A program made the position numbers and the translations under genes. This document shows positions 26,797 through 36,107 of a DNA stretch of 64,000 nt, piece after piece; positions within the stretch are counted from its first letter, which is position 1, and each line of letters opens with the position of its first letter. This stretch comes from DATLMR01 sp964615905 (lineage in GTDB: Bacteria; Acidobacteriota; Blastocatellia; UBA7656), in contig CAZTUB010000003.1 of the NCBI GenBank assembly GCA_964615905.1, positions 186,001 to 250,000 on the forward strand, read 5' to 3'. Under the pieces are notes generated by a model. That model was not told the origin of the DNA. It made no database searches and worked only from the letters and a program-made list of their open reading frames with translations.

Positions 26797-28299
26797 ATGA
26801 TAAACTACCGCGCGGTGGACAAAGAACTCGCCCTGATAGATTTAGGGATAATCGTAATTTACCTGTCGAGCGTGATCGCGATTGGCTGGGCGGTCGGTCG
26901 AAAGCAGCGCGACATCCGCGACTACTTTGTGGGCGACCGCGACGTGCCGTGGTGGGCCATCACCTGTTCGATAGTCGCGACCGAAACCAGCACCGCCACT
27001 TTCATCTCCATCCCCGGAGTGGCGTGGGCGGGCAACATGACGTTTTTGCAACTGGTCTTCGGGTTCATGCTCGGCCGCATCCTGGTCGTCGTGCTCTTTA
27101 TCCCGCTCTATTTTCGCGGCGAGCTGTTTACGGTCTACCAGATACTCGATGAGAGATTCGGCCCGCGCGCGAAACGCGCAGCCGCCGCGCTGTTTCTGGG
27201 CACGCGCTCGGTTGCCGACGGGTTGCGGCTCTTGCTCACCGCGATTGTCCTCGGAGAGCTGACAGGCTGGCCCATAGCCCTTTCGATCTTTCTAACAGGC
27301 GTTGCGACGATCATCTATACATACCTCGGCGGCATGAAGGCCGTGATATGGACGGACGTGTCGCAGATGTTCATATATATACTTGGCGCGCTTGTCGCGG
27401 CGTATATCCTGATCGGACGGATACCGGGAGGCGTTGCCGAATACCAGGCGGTCGCAGAGGCGGCGGGCAAGTTTCAGGTCTTCGATTTCACTTTCGACAT
27501 CTCGAAAACCTACACGTTCGCGGCAGGGATACTCGGCGGCACTTTTTTGACGACCGCCACGCACGGCACGGACCAGTTGATGGTCCAGCGTTATCTCTGC
27601 GCAAAATCGCCGGGAGATGCGCGGCTCGCCCTGCTCGTGAGCGGCGCGATCATCTTCGCGCAGTTCCTGCTCTTCTTGCTCATAGGCGCGGGGCTATACG
27701 TTTTCTACACGCATTACCCGCCCGCCGTTGCTTTCGCCCGGCCCGATCAAGTCTTCCCGACCTTCATAGTCTCGGAGCTTCCAAGAGGCGTGGTCGGGCT
27801 TGTCGTCGCCGCAGTCTTCGCGGCCGCGATGTCGACTCTCTCATCCTCGCTCAACTCGTCTGCGACCACGTCGCTTACAGACTTTTATCGCCCGCTATGG
27901 AAAAAAGAGGCCAGCGACCGCCACTACTTATCGGTTTCGCGATGGCTGACGGCCTTCTGGGGCGTTGTGCAGATCGGGGTCGCGATAGCGGGGGCAAACG
28001 CAAACGAGAGCATTGTAAATCAGGTGCTCGCCGTTGCATCATTTACAAGCGGGCCTGTGCTGGGGATATTTTTTCTGGGCGTGTTGACTCGCAAAGTCAC
28101 AGAGAGGGGCGCGCTCGCGGGACTGGTCACGGGAATTGCTTTCATGCTGTGCGTGCAATTCGCGCTCCCGCCCGTCGCGGGCGTTACGGTTGCCTGGCCC
28201 TGGTTCGCGCTCATAGGGTCAGCAGTCACTTTTATATCGGGCACTGTTTTCCAGTCGCTTTCACAAAAACCGCCGCGCCAAAGTTTAGACGCAAATTAG
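26797..28299 (+). CDS. Sodium:solute symporter family protein
   Basis: A 500-residue membrane protein with about 13 hydrophobic helices. The family signature is at the N-terminus (YFVGDRDVPWWAITCSIVATETSTATFISIPGVAW), along with ADGLRLLLTAIVLG, GTFLTTATHGTDQLMVQRYLCAK and VAAVFAAAMSTLSSSLNSSATTSLTDFYRP, which holds the sodium-site Ser/Thr residues. It imports a solute with Na+; substrate unknown. The TAG stop is immediately followed by the ATG of a fused serine hydrolase-muramidase gene, so the two are cotranscribed and the substrate may be a cell-wall sugar (inference). Confidence 0.92.
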   Translation: MINYRAVDKELALIDLGIIVIYLSSVIAIGWAVGRKQRDIRDYFVGDRDVPWWAITCSIVATETSTATFISIPGVAWAGNMTFLQLVFGFMLGRILVVVLFIPLYFRGELFTVYQILDERFGPRAKRAAAALFLGTRSVADGLRLLLTAIVLGELTGWPIALSIFLTGVATIIYTYLGGMKAVIWTDVSQMFIYILGALVAAYILIGRIPGGVAEYQAVAEAAGKFQVFDFTFDISKTYTFAAGILGGTFLTTATHGTDQLMVQRYLCAKSPGDARLALLVSGAIIFAQFLLFLLIGAGLYVFYTHYPPAVAFARPDQVFPTFIVSELPRGVVGLVVAAVFAAAMSTLSSSLNSSATTSLTDFYRPLWKKEASDRHYLSVSRWLTAFWGVVQIGVAIAGANANESIVNQVLAVASFTSGPVLGIFFLGVLTRKVTERGALAGLVTGIAFMLCVQFALPPVAGVTVAWPWFALIGSAVTFISGTVFQSLSQKPPRQSLDAN

Positions 28300-30786
28300 A
28301 TGCATAGGCTCAGTCGAACATTCACAAAACTGCTCGCGGCGCTTGCTCTGTCGGTCGCGGTCGTAATAACGGTTATCCCGCAGCACTCTTTTGCCGGGCG
28401 CGCGGTCAAGGCCTTGCAGGCGCGCGCAAACCCGCCCGCTCTCAAACACGCCTCGCCCGAATCGGTCGGGATGTCGAGCGAGCGGCTTCTGCGAATAGAC
28501 GAAGCGGCGCTCGAAGCCGTCGAGCGAAAGCAGACGCCGGGCGCTGTCATCCTTGTCGCGCGTCGCGGCCGCGTCGTTTATCGCAAGGCGTTCGGGCACA
28601 GGAGCCTTGAGCCGCGCGTCGAGCCGATGACCGTCGATACGATATTCGACATAGCCTCGCTTACAAAGGTGGCGGCAACCGCCACGGCGATTATGATCCT
28701 GGTCGAGCGCGGCAAGCTCAGCCTGTCAGACCCTGTTGCGCAATACATCCCTCGGTTCGCCAAATACGGGAAAGAGCGCGTGACCATAGAGCAGGTGCTC
28801 ACGCACCGCTCAGGGCTCACGGCCGACAACGACATGAGCGATTATGTCGGGCGAACCGTAGACCCGCTTGAGCAGATTTACGAGCTGCAACTCGATTACG
28901 AACCGGGCAAGAAATTCGTCTACTCGGATGTCGGCTACATCGTCGCCGCAGAGATAATCCGGCGCGTATCGGGCCAGACGCTCGACCGTTTCGCTCATGA
29001 GAACATCTTCGCCCCGCTCGGCATGAAAGATACTTTCTGGGGGGTTCGCGGGCGGGTGAATCCCGCGAAGCTCGCTCGCATAGCGCCGACAGAGCTGCGC
29101 GAGGGCCGGTGGATGCGCGGCGAGGTCCACGACCCTCGCGCGTACGAGATGGGCGGCGTGGCCGGTCACGCCGGGCTTTTTTCGACCGCCGACGACCTGG
29201 CTCGCTTATGCCAGATGATTTTGAATAAAGGGCAGCTCGGTCGCGCGCGCGTACTCGCGCCTTACACTGTCGAGCGCATGCTGAGCCCGCATTCGCTCCC
29301 CGCATCAGAGATGCGCGGGATAGGGTGGGATGTCAACACGCCCTTCTCATCAAATCGCGGCGACCTCTTCCCCGTCGGCACGTTCGGCCACACAGGGTTC
29401 ACAGGGACAAGCCTGTGGCTCGACCCCGCCACAGAGACCTTCGTCGTCGTGATGACGAACCGCGTCCACCCAACCGGCAAAGGAGACGTGACGCGGCTCC
29501 GCTCGGCGGTCGCGTCAATCGCGGCTGGGGCCGTGCTTGACCCGCCCGCCGCGCCGATGCTCGATTATCTCAGCTCGCCCATGCTCTCTGACACGCCGCG
29601 CGCGGCATTTAATCGAACCCCGCCGACGGGCCTGCTTCACCCCGTGCTTACGGGGGTCGATGTGCTTGAGCGCGACAGGTTCAAGCAGCTCGAAGGTCGC
29701 AAGGTCGCGCTCATAACGAACCATACCGGCCGCAATCGCGCGGGCCGCTCCACGGTCGACGTGCTCAAGGCCGCACCGAACCTGGAGCTTGTGGCGATAC
29801 TCGCGCCCGAACACGGCCTCGGCGGCGGAAAAGACGAGCTGATAGACGGAGCAGGCCGCGACGAAAAGACGGGGCTTCCCGTTTATAGCCTCTACGCCGG
29901 AGGTCGCCGCCGCCCGACTCGCGAGATGCTCAAGGGCGTGGACACCATAGTCTTTGACATACAGGACGTTGGCGCGCGGTTTTATACATACATTTCGACC
30001 TGCGTCTTTGCGATGGAAGAGGCGGCAAACAGTAAGATCAAGTTTGTCGTTCTCGACCGTCCTAACCCGATAGGCGGCTACGTGATCGAAGGCCCTGTGG
30101 CCGACACCGAGTTTACCGCTGACAAGGTCGTGTCATTCACCTCCGCGCACCAGATTCCCGTTCGTCACGGGTTGACGGTGGGCGAGTTCGCCTTGCTCTA
30201 CAACGCCGAGCGGAAGGTCGGCGCGGACATCTCTGTGATAAAGATGGAGGGCTGGCGGCGGGCCGATTATTATGACGCGACAGGGCTTATATGGATAAAC
30301 CCCTCGCCCAACATGCGCTCGCTCACACAGGCCCTGCTCTATCCGGGGGTAGGCTTGCTTGAAATGACAAACCTGTCGGTCGGGCGCGGCACAAACACCC
30401 CTTTCGAGCTGGTCGGCGCGCCCTGGATTGACGGCCAGAAGCTGGCCGACTCGCTCAATCGCTCAGGGCTGGCGGGCGTCAGGTTTGTGCCTGTCCGGTT
30501 TACGCCTGACGCTTCAAAATTCGCGGGCAGCGAGTGCGGCGGCGTCAATATTATCATCACAGACCGCGCAGCTTTTCGGCCCGTGGCCGCAGGGATAGAG
30601 ATCGCCTATCACCTGAATCGACTCTACCCGAACACCTGGGAGGTGGACGATCTTATAAAGCTGCTTTCAAACCGCGCTGCGCTCGTGGCGCTCAAGGCGG
30701 GCAAAACGCCGCGAGAGATCGCCGCCACCTGGCACGACCGCCTGGCGGAGTTCGCCGTCGTAAGACAGAAATACCTCCTTTATTGA
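28300..30786 (+). CDS. Fusion of class C beta-lactamase-fold hydrolase and DUF1343 (NamZ-like) exo-muramidase
   Basis: An 828-residue protein with a signal peptide or anchor at 1-33. Residues about 50-410 are a serine hydrolase of the beta-lactamase/AmiE type: Ser120-Leu-Thr-Lys123 in IASLTKVA, YSDVGY near 206 as the Tyr motif and HTGFTG near 363. Residues about 440-828 match DUF1343: NHTGRNRAG, LAPEHGLGG, FDIQDVGARFYTY, LDRPNPIGG, NPSPNMRS. DUF1343 proteins such as B. subtilis YbbC/NamZ remove terminal MurNAc, and YbbE/AmiE is a neighbouring beta-lactamase-fold protein in the same recycling set. Here both occur in one chain. Translation starts at the base after the symporter stop (TAG-ATG). 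Confidence 0.9.
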   Translation: MHRLSRTFTKLLAALALSVAVVITVIPQHSFAGRAVKALQARANPPALKHASPESVGMSSERLLRIDEAALEAVERKQTPGAVILVARRGRVVYRKAFGHRSLEPRVEPMTVDTIFDIASLTKVAATATAIMILVERGKLSLSDPVAQYIPRFAKYGKERVTIEQVLTHRSGLTADNDMSDYVGRTVDPLEQIYELQLDYEPGKKFVYSDVGYIVAAEIIRRVSGQTLDRFAHENIFAPLGMKDTFWGVRGRVNPAKLARIAPTELREGRWMRGEVHDPRAYEMGGVAGHAGLFSTADDLARLCQMILNKGQLGRARVLAPYTVERMLSPHSLPASEMRGIGWDVNTPFSSNRGDLFPVGTFGHTGFTGTSLWLDPATETFVVVMTNRVHPTGKGDVTRLRSAVASIAAGAVLDPPAAPMLDYLSSPMLSDTPRAAFNRTPPTGLLHPVLTGVDVLERDRFKQLEGRKVALITNHTGRNRAGRSTVDVLKAAPNLELVAILAPEHGLGGGKDELIDGAGRDEKTGLPVYSLYAGGRRRPTREMLKGVDTIVFDIQDVGARFYTYISTCVFAMEEAANSKIKFVVLDRPNPIGGYVIEGPVADTEFTADKVVSFTSAHQIPVRHGLTVGEFALLYNAERKVGADISVIKMEGWRRADYYDATGLIWINPSPNMRSLTQALLYPGVGLLEMTNLSVGRGTNTPFELVGAPWIDGQKLADSLNRSGLAGVRFVPVRFTPDASKFAGSECGGVNIIITDRAAFRPVAAGIEIAYHLNRLYPNTWEVDDLIKLLSNRAALVALKAGKTPREIAATWHDRLAEFAVVRQKYLLY

Positions 30787-31139
30787 GGGCCGGGCAATGG
30801 ATCAGCGCGGTCGGGCTTCTTATGAAAATGGACCGACGCAACCGGCGCAGCCGCTCGGCCGAAAGCGACAGTCCTGGATAAAGTCTTTCCACAGCCGCTA
30901 CTTTTTTCCCGAAAGAAGTGTCCACAAATCTACATACTGAATTGAAACTGTATTTAAACTCTCAAGCCTTTATGGCGAGAAAGTTCGTGTTTTGAGCTTA
31001 TGCTTGTGCCCGGCGCGGGTCGCGGCCTGCTGGCACAGCGCGTGCACAAGCTCTTACCGCAGTCCGTGGAATCTTAAATCTAGTGTCCTGATATTTGCCG
31101 TCCTCACCGACCTGTCGGGATGAAATAAGAGGTCCACTC
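30787..31139. other. 353-bp intergenic region with no recognised gene
   Basis: No frame here has both a ribosome site and a recognisable product. The part from about 30890 to 30990 is AT-richer. A small CCGAC/GTCGG hairpin at about 31107-31118 precedes the next gene. Promoters for the SBBP gene are likely here but cannot be fixed. Confidence 0.45.
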
Positions 31140-34100
31140 ATGACCCGTCTCTCTTGCTCCGCGAGCCGTCCGAGCTACGTAATATTGTCGGCAGCCGTAG
31201 CAGCCCTGATCTTTGCACACACCTCTATCGCTATAGCAAGCCGGGCTTTAAAGCCCGAAGACTCGGCGCGGGTCCCGGCCGGACAAAGATCACCTGAGGC
31301 TCTTGCCCCGGCCCGCGCGCGCGCCAGCCTGGCAAGGCTGCCTTTGAGCTTTGAGCCGAACGTAGGCCAGAGCTGCGGCCACGGTAGAGGTCAGTGCGGC
31401 AACCAGGGGTGCGTAAAATTCTTATCTCGCGCGGGCGGCATCAATCTTATGTTGAGCGCAAAAGAGATCGTGATGGAGCTATCGAGATCGGATCTGGGTT
31501 TGCGGAACCGGGACTTGAATGGTTCGTGGAAAATCTCCGACTATCCGCAAACCCAGAACCGTATTAAAACGCCTGCAAAGCTCAAGATGAAGCTCGGACG
31601 CGCCAACCCCCGGCCTGAAATATCCGGCGTCGAAGAGCTGCTGGGCAGATGCAACTACTTCACGGGGAGCGACCCGGCCGGGTGGCGCACAAACATACGG
31701 ACTTTTTCGCGCGTCCGCTACAGCCGGATTTATAAAGGCGTCGATATGGTCTTCTACGGCAACCAGCGCCAACTGGAGTACGACTTTATAGTCGAGCCGG
31801 GGGCCAGCCCGAAACCTATAGAGATAGCGTTCGAAGGGGCCGAGAAGATAACCCTGGAACCGAACGGCGATCTGTTGTTGGAAACAGGCGCGGGCAAAGT
31901 GCGCCAGCACAGGCCCGTGGCTTATCAAGAGGCGGGCGGCACAAGGCGCGAGGTCGCGGCCAGCTATGTCGTCAAAGGAAACAGGGTCGGCTTTCGCATC
32001 GGCAAGTACGACCGGACGCGCACGCTTGTGATAGACCCCGTGCTCAGCTACTCGACATACCTCGGCGGGAACAACCTTGACGAAGGGCGAGCTATCGCCG
32101 TCGACTCCGCGGGCAATACCTACGTTGCGGGATTGACGAACTCGTCCACGTTCCCCGTCACGCCGGGCGCGTTACAGACCACGCCCGGCGCTCCGGCGGG
32201 TTCCCCCATCTCATTCATCTCAAAGATAGATTCTTCGGGCACAACGCTTATCTACTCTACTTATCTGAGCGCGAACGTCACATCCATCGCCTTAGACGGC
32301 GCGGGCAACGTCTATGCGACAGGCAGCAGCCGCATAAATCTGAGCCTGCCGACAACGCCGGGCGCGTTTCAGCCCGTGGTCGCGGGAGGCTCGGATGCTT
32401 TCGTGACCAAGTTGAACGCAAGCGGGTCCGCGCTTGTCTACTCGACATTTCTGGGCGGCAATACAGGGTTTAACAGCGCTAATTTCAGCCCTGACACGGG
32501 TATCGATATAGCCGTCGACTCAGCAGGGAATGCCTACGTCGCGGGTGAGACTTTCTCCAGTGACTTTCCCACGACTCAGGGCGCGTTCAGACCCGCCCTC
32601 AATAGCCTCAGAGACGGTTTTATAACAAAGCTTAACCCGTCAGGCACGGCCCTGGTCTACTCAACTTATATAGGCGACACAGGCTTTAGCTTTACTTCTA
32701 CTTTCGGCGAGCAGACGATGGGGATCGCGGTCGATTCTACGGGCCATGCACACGTGACGGGAACAACCACGTCGCCCAACTTCCCCGTAGTCAATGCGCT
32801 GCAACCGAATTTCACAGCCGGGACTTGCGGCGGAGATGATGTTGTCTTCATCTGCGCGGACGCATACGTGATGAAGATGAACCCGGCGGGAACGATGCCT
32901 GTCTACTCGACATACCTTGGCGGGCAGGGGCAGGATGAAGGGCGCGACATCGCCGTCGATTCTTCGGACAATGTTTATGTGGCGGGGGTGGCGGGTCTAG
33001 GTTTTCCGACTACCGCCGGGGCCTTCCAGACCACGCCCGGCGGCATGAACGAGGCGGCGGGCGGTGTCGAGAACCCGGGCGGCGGCGACGCCTTTCTAGC
33101 TAAGATCAACCCGCAAGGCACGTCGCTTGTTTTCTCAACATACCTTGGCGGCGGAAACACTGACCGTGCGACAGGCATCGCGGTCGATTCAACCGGCGAC
33201 GTTCACATCACTGGAAGCACGACCTCGTCAGATTTCCCTTTGACAGATGACGCCATCCAGGGCGCGAGCGGCAGCAGCGCGCTGCTCAAGAGTCTCGATA
33301 GCGCGGCCGCGTGGGCCGGCATAGACAAAGATATTACCGACAAAATTGTGCTTTCGCTCGCCATCGATCCCGTCAACCCGTCTAACATTTATGCAGGGAC
33401 GCAGCGAGAAGGGATATTTAAGAGCACAGACGCGGGCAATAGCTGGATAGCGGTCGGGCCCGATTTTGCGATCATAAAAGAGATAGTCATAGACCCGGCC
33501 GACCCTTCGGTCATATTCGCTGGCGGCTTCGCCCTGTTCAAGAGCACGGACGCGGGCAATAGCTGGAGGACGTTGAGCGGGCAGAATCTTAACAACGTCA
33601 ATGCTATCGCTATCGATCATAAAAACCGGTCGATCATCTACGCAGGCACGGGCGGCTTTATAGGGCACGTCGTGGTGCCGGGGCGGATTCACAAGAGCAC
33701 GGACGGCGGCGAGACCTGGCAGGTTACAGGCTTTAATAACGACGCTCCGCCCCCCGATCTCACGGTAGTCCATGCGCTTGTCGTCGATCCGAATAAGCAC
33801 TCCCTGATTCACGCGGGAACGAGCAGGGGTGTGTTTAGAAGCAATACGGGCGGGAGGAAATGGAAGCGCGCCTCGCGGCCCGGCTTCACGCAGGCTCTCG
33901 CGGTCGACCCGCAAGATTCGAAGACGCTCTACGCGGGGGGAAGCGAGCTTTTTAGAAACACCAAGGGCGGTGCGCTCAACAAATGGGTAAAGATCGGGTC
34001 GGGGCTGCCGGGTTTCCCGATCACAGAGATTGCCATTAACCCTCAGAACCCGATGATAATCTATGCGTCAACGGGGATACCGGGTCTTTATAAAAGCACG

Positions 34101-34439
34101 GACGGCGGGCTTACTTTCCAGCCCTCAGGGTTAAACGACCTGGCCGTGTTTACGGTCGCGCTCGCCCCGCAAACGCCGTCGGTTGTCTATGCAGGGGGCT
34201 TGAGAGAGTCCGACGCTTTCGTCGCGACAATAAGCGCGTCCGGCAGCTCGCTTATTCATTCAACGTATCTCGGAGCGAGGCCTGACGAGCGGGGGAACGG
34301 AATCGCGCTTGACGGCGAGGGCGACATTTACGTCATAGGTACTACGTTTTCGCGAAACTTCCCCGTCGTCAACGCGCTGCAAGCTGATTACGGCAATTTC
34401 GGGGACGCATTTGTAACGAAGATAAGCCTGGAGGATTGA
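31140..34439 (+). CDS. Giant secreted SBBP-repeat protein with inserted BNR/sortilin-like propeller
   Basis: A 1099-residue exported protein with a signal peptide at about 1-33. Residues about 60-300 look like the DUF7948-type domain that precedes SBBP repeats (SFEPNVGQ, GADMVFYGNQRQLEYDF-like, VAYQEAGGTRREV). SBBP repeats (STYLGG...GIAVDSAGNAYVAGxT...FPTT...DAFVTKLN) run from about 310 to 715. Between about 720 and 1010 come BNR-type units (IYAGTQREGIFKSTDAGNSW, FKSTDAGNSWRTLSG, YKSTDGGLTFQPSG). A last SBBP unit then closes the protein. The start ATG 31140 has AAGAGGT upstream. It is probably a cell-surface or secreted binding protein; no enzyme motif is seen. Confidence 0.88.
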   Translation: MTRLSCSASRPSYVILSAAVAALIFAHTSIAIASRALKPEDSARVPAGQRSPEALAPARARASLARLPLSFEPNVGQSCGHGRGQCGNQGCVKFLSRAGGINLMLSAKEIVMELSRSDLGLRNRDLNGSWKISDYPQTQNRIKTPAKLKMKLGRANPRPEISGVEELLGRCNYFTGSDPAGWRTNIRTFSRVRYSRIYKGVDMVFYGNQRQLEYDFIVEPGASPKPIEIAFEGAEKITLEPNGDLLLETGAGKVRQHRPVAYQEAGGTRREVAASYVVKGNRVGFRIGKYDRTRTLVIDPVLSYSTYLGGNNLDEGRAIAVDSAGNTYVAGLTNSSTFPVTPGALQTTPGAPAGSPISFISKIDSSGTTLIYSTYLSANVTSIALDGAGNVYATGSSRINLSLPTTPGAFQPVVAGGSDAFVTKLNASGSALVYSTFLGGNTGFNSANFSPDTGIDIAVDSAGNAYVAGETFSSDFPTTQGAFRPALNSLRDGFITKLNPSGTALVYSTYIGDTGFSFTSTFGEQTMGIAVDSTGHAHVTGTTTSPNFPVVNALQPNFTAGTCGGDDVVFICADAYVMKMNPAGTMPVYSTYLGGQGQDEGRDIAVDSSDNVYVAGVAGLGFPTTAGAFQTTPGGMNEAAGGVENPGGGDAFLAKINPQGTSLVFSTYLGGGNTDRATGIAVDSTGDVHITGSTTSSDFPLTDDAIQGASGSSALLKSLDSAAAWAGIDKDITDKIVLSLAIDPVNPSNIYAGTQREGIFKSTDAGNSWIAVGPDFAIIKEIVIDPADPSVIFAGGFALFKSTDAGNSWRTLSGQNLNNVNAIAIDHKNRSIIYAGTGGFIGHVVVPGRIHKSTDGGETWQVTGFNNDAPPPDLTVVHALVVDPNKHSLIHAGTSRGVFRSNTGGRKWKRASRPGFTQALAVDPQDSKTLYAGGSELFRNTKGGALNKWVKIGSGLPGFPITEIAINPQNPMIIYASTGIPGLYKSTDGGLTFQPSGLNDLAVFTVALAPQTPSVVYAGGLRESDAFVATISASGSSLIHSTYLGARPDERGNGIALDGEGDIYVIGTTFSRNFPVVNALQADYGNFGDAFVTKISLED

Positions 34440-34453
34440 TCGCAGGTAAACGA

Positions 34454-34588
34454 GAGCCTCGAAGAGGCGTGACGCTATAACCACGGAATGCGGTTAAGAA
34501 TCAAAAAGCCGACTGGGCTGAATGAGGACAGCCTTGAACGGGTCTTTGGCTATTAACCCAAATATAGCGTCACGCTCCTTCGAGGCTC
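34454..34588. repeat. 26-bp inverted repeat enclosing 83 bp
   Basis: Arms 34454-34479 and 34563-34588 (from GAGCCTCGAAG to ACGCTATA) are complementary at 24 of 26 positions. The element sits between the convergent SBBP and sigma-54 regulator genes. No coding frame, transposase or clear target-site duplication is present. It could be a MITE or a bidirectional transcription barrier. Confidence 0.8.
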
Positions 34589-34628
34589 ATCCGTTTATCG
34601 GCTCGCTTCTTTTATCGGATAACAGGCT

Positions 34629-35996
34629 TTATTGGTTGCCCGCGCGGCGTTCATTCAACCCAAGAGCTTTCATGCGGCGGTATAGGTGCGAGCGGTCTAT
34701 GCCCATAGCTTCAGCCGTGCGCGTGATGTTGCCGTCGCACTCCGTCAGCTTGCGCAGTATGTAGTTGCGCTCGTACACGTCGCGCCCTTCGCGGTAAGAG
34801 GCAAAGTTAAATCGAGCGGTGGCGGGCGCGGCGTCGGTTACGTCAGAAAGCGGCAGGGTATCGGCGGTTATGCGTTCCTGCGCGGTCATGATGACGACTC
34901 GCTCGACGGTGTTTCTTAGCTCCCTGACATTGCCCGGCCAGTCATACGACATCATCCTGTCGAGCGCGTCTTCGCTAAAGACCTTTGGCGTCCGCTTGTA
35001 GCTGGCGGAGTATTTCAGATTGAAGTGATCTACGAGCAGCTTTATGTCTTCGCGGCGCTCGCGAAGCGGCGGCAGTTGGAAAGGGATGACATTGAGGCGG
35101 TAGAAAAGGTCCGCGCGAAACGTGCCGCGCTCTATCTCTTCGTCGAGCCGCTTATTGGTGGCGGCAATGATTCTGACATCGACCTGCGTCGCGGTGTTCG
35201 AGCCGACGGGTTCGAATCGCTGCTCTTCGAGAACGCGCAACACCTTGGCCTGCACCTTCAAGGTCATATCGCCGACCTCGTCGAGAAGCAGGGTCCCGCC
35301 GTCGGCCTGCTCGAACTTGCCCCGCTTGGATTGAGTAGCGCCGGTGAAGGCCCCTTTCGTATGCCCGAAAAGCTCGGATTCGATAAGCTCCTCAGGGATG
35401 GCGGCGCAGTTCAGCTCGACAAACGGCATGCTTGCGCGCGCAGATTCGCGATGAATGGCCCGCGCGACAAGCTCTTTGCCCGTGCCCGACTCGCCGTAGA
35501 TAAGCACGCGCCCGCCGGTCGGCGCGGCGACGGCGATCTGTTGCCTGAGCGCGCGCATAGGCACGCTCTCGCCGATCATGATGTACGTATCGTCGAGCTG
35601 TTCGCGGAGGCGGCGGTTGTCGGCTTCGAGCTGCTTGTGGCGAAGCGCGTTGCGGATGGCGAGCACTGTGTGCTCTATCTGCAAAGGCTTTTCTATAAAG
35701 TCGAGAGCGCCGAGGCGCGTGGCGCGCACGGCAGTCTCAATGTTGCCGTGGCCGCTTATCATGATGACGGCCGTGTCGGGATAGGCAGTCCTGAGCCGTT
35801 CAAGCGTCTCGATGCCGTCTATGCCCGGCAGCCACACATCGAGAAGCACACAGCTGAAGGCGCGGCGCTCGAAGGCCGCCAGACACTCCTCGCCCGAAGC
35901 GGCAGTCTCGACCGTCATGCCCTCGTCTTCAAGCACCCCGGCAAGCGCCCGCCGTATCCCTTCTTCATCGTCAACGACCAGAACAGAGTTAGGCAT
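34629..35996 (-). CDS. NtrC-family sigma-54-dependent response regulator
   Basis: A 455-residue activator. The receiver domain (about 1-120) has the phospho-acceptor Asp in CVLLDVWLPGID with the acidic pair VVDDEEG. The AAA+ domain (about 140-370) shows Walker A GESGTGKELVARAIH, the sigma-54 contact loop ELFGHTKGAFTGA, Walker B GGTLLLDEVGDM and RADLFYRLNVIPF. The C-terminal Fis helix-turn-helix is NITRTAEAMGIDRSHLYRRMKALG. It activates sigma-54 promoters after phosphorylation; no histidine kinase is adjacent, so it is an orphan here. The frame extends upstream through heptamer hairpin copy 4, but that part is repeat-coded; ATG 35996 gives the family start MPNSVLVVDDEEG. Confidence 0.95.
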   Translation of the reverse strand: MPNSVLVVDDEEGIRRALAGVLEDEGMTVETAASGEECLAAFERRAFSCVLLDVWLPGIDGIETLERLRTAYPDTAVIMISGHGNIETAVRATRLGALDFIEKPLQIEHTVLAIRNALRHKQLEADNRRLREQLDDTYIMIGESVPMRALRQQIAVAAPTGGRVLIYGESGTGKELVARAIHRESARASMPFVELNCAAIPEELIESELFGHTKGAFTGATQSKRGKFEQADGGTLLLDEVGDMTLKVQAKVLRVLEEQRFEPVGSNTATQVDVRIIAATNKRLDEEIERGTFRADLFYRLNVIPFQLPPLRERREDIKLLVDHFNLKYSASYKRTPKVFSEDALDRMMSYDWPGNVRELRNTVERVVIMTAQERITADTLPLSDVTDAAPATARFNFASYREGRDVYERNYILRKLTECDGNITRTAEAMGIDRSHLYRRMKALGLNERRAGNQ

Positions 35997-36003
35997 ATTT
36001 TCT

Positions 36004-36107
36004 GGGAGAGTGACAAGTGACAAGTGACGAGTGACGAGAAGGAGGGACCGATCAAATACCGCTCCGGTCTTTCTTGTCACTCATCACTTGTCACTTGTCA
36101 CTCTCCC
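36004..36107. repeat. Heptamer hairpin element, copy 4
   Basis: Arms 36004-36040 and 36071-36107 are complementary at 35 of 37 positions, consisting of GGGAGAGTGACAAGTGACAA-type heptamers. It fills the space between the DUF6599 gene and the sigma-54 regulator. The DUF6599 TGA stop (36098-36100) is inside it. Confidence 0.92.

Noticed and set aside
27348..28307. 319-residue plus-strand frame
   Set aside because: It overlaps the sodium symporter in another frame and is Arg-rich, as expected of a GC-rich shadow.
35200..35225. Possible tRNA T-loop-like sequence
   Set aside because: It lies inside the sigma-54 regulator coding region and no cloverleaf forms around it; no tRNA was found in the window.
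35997..36080. N-terminal extension of the sigma-54 regulator
   Set aside because: The extra 28 residues are translated heptamer repeat and a normal receiver domain starts at 35996.
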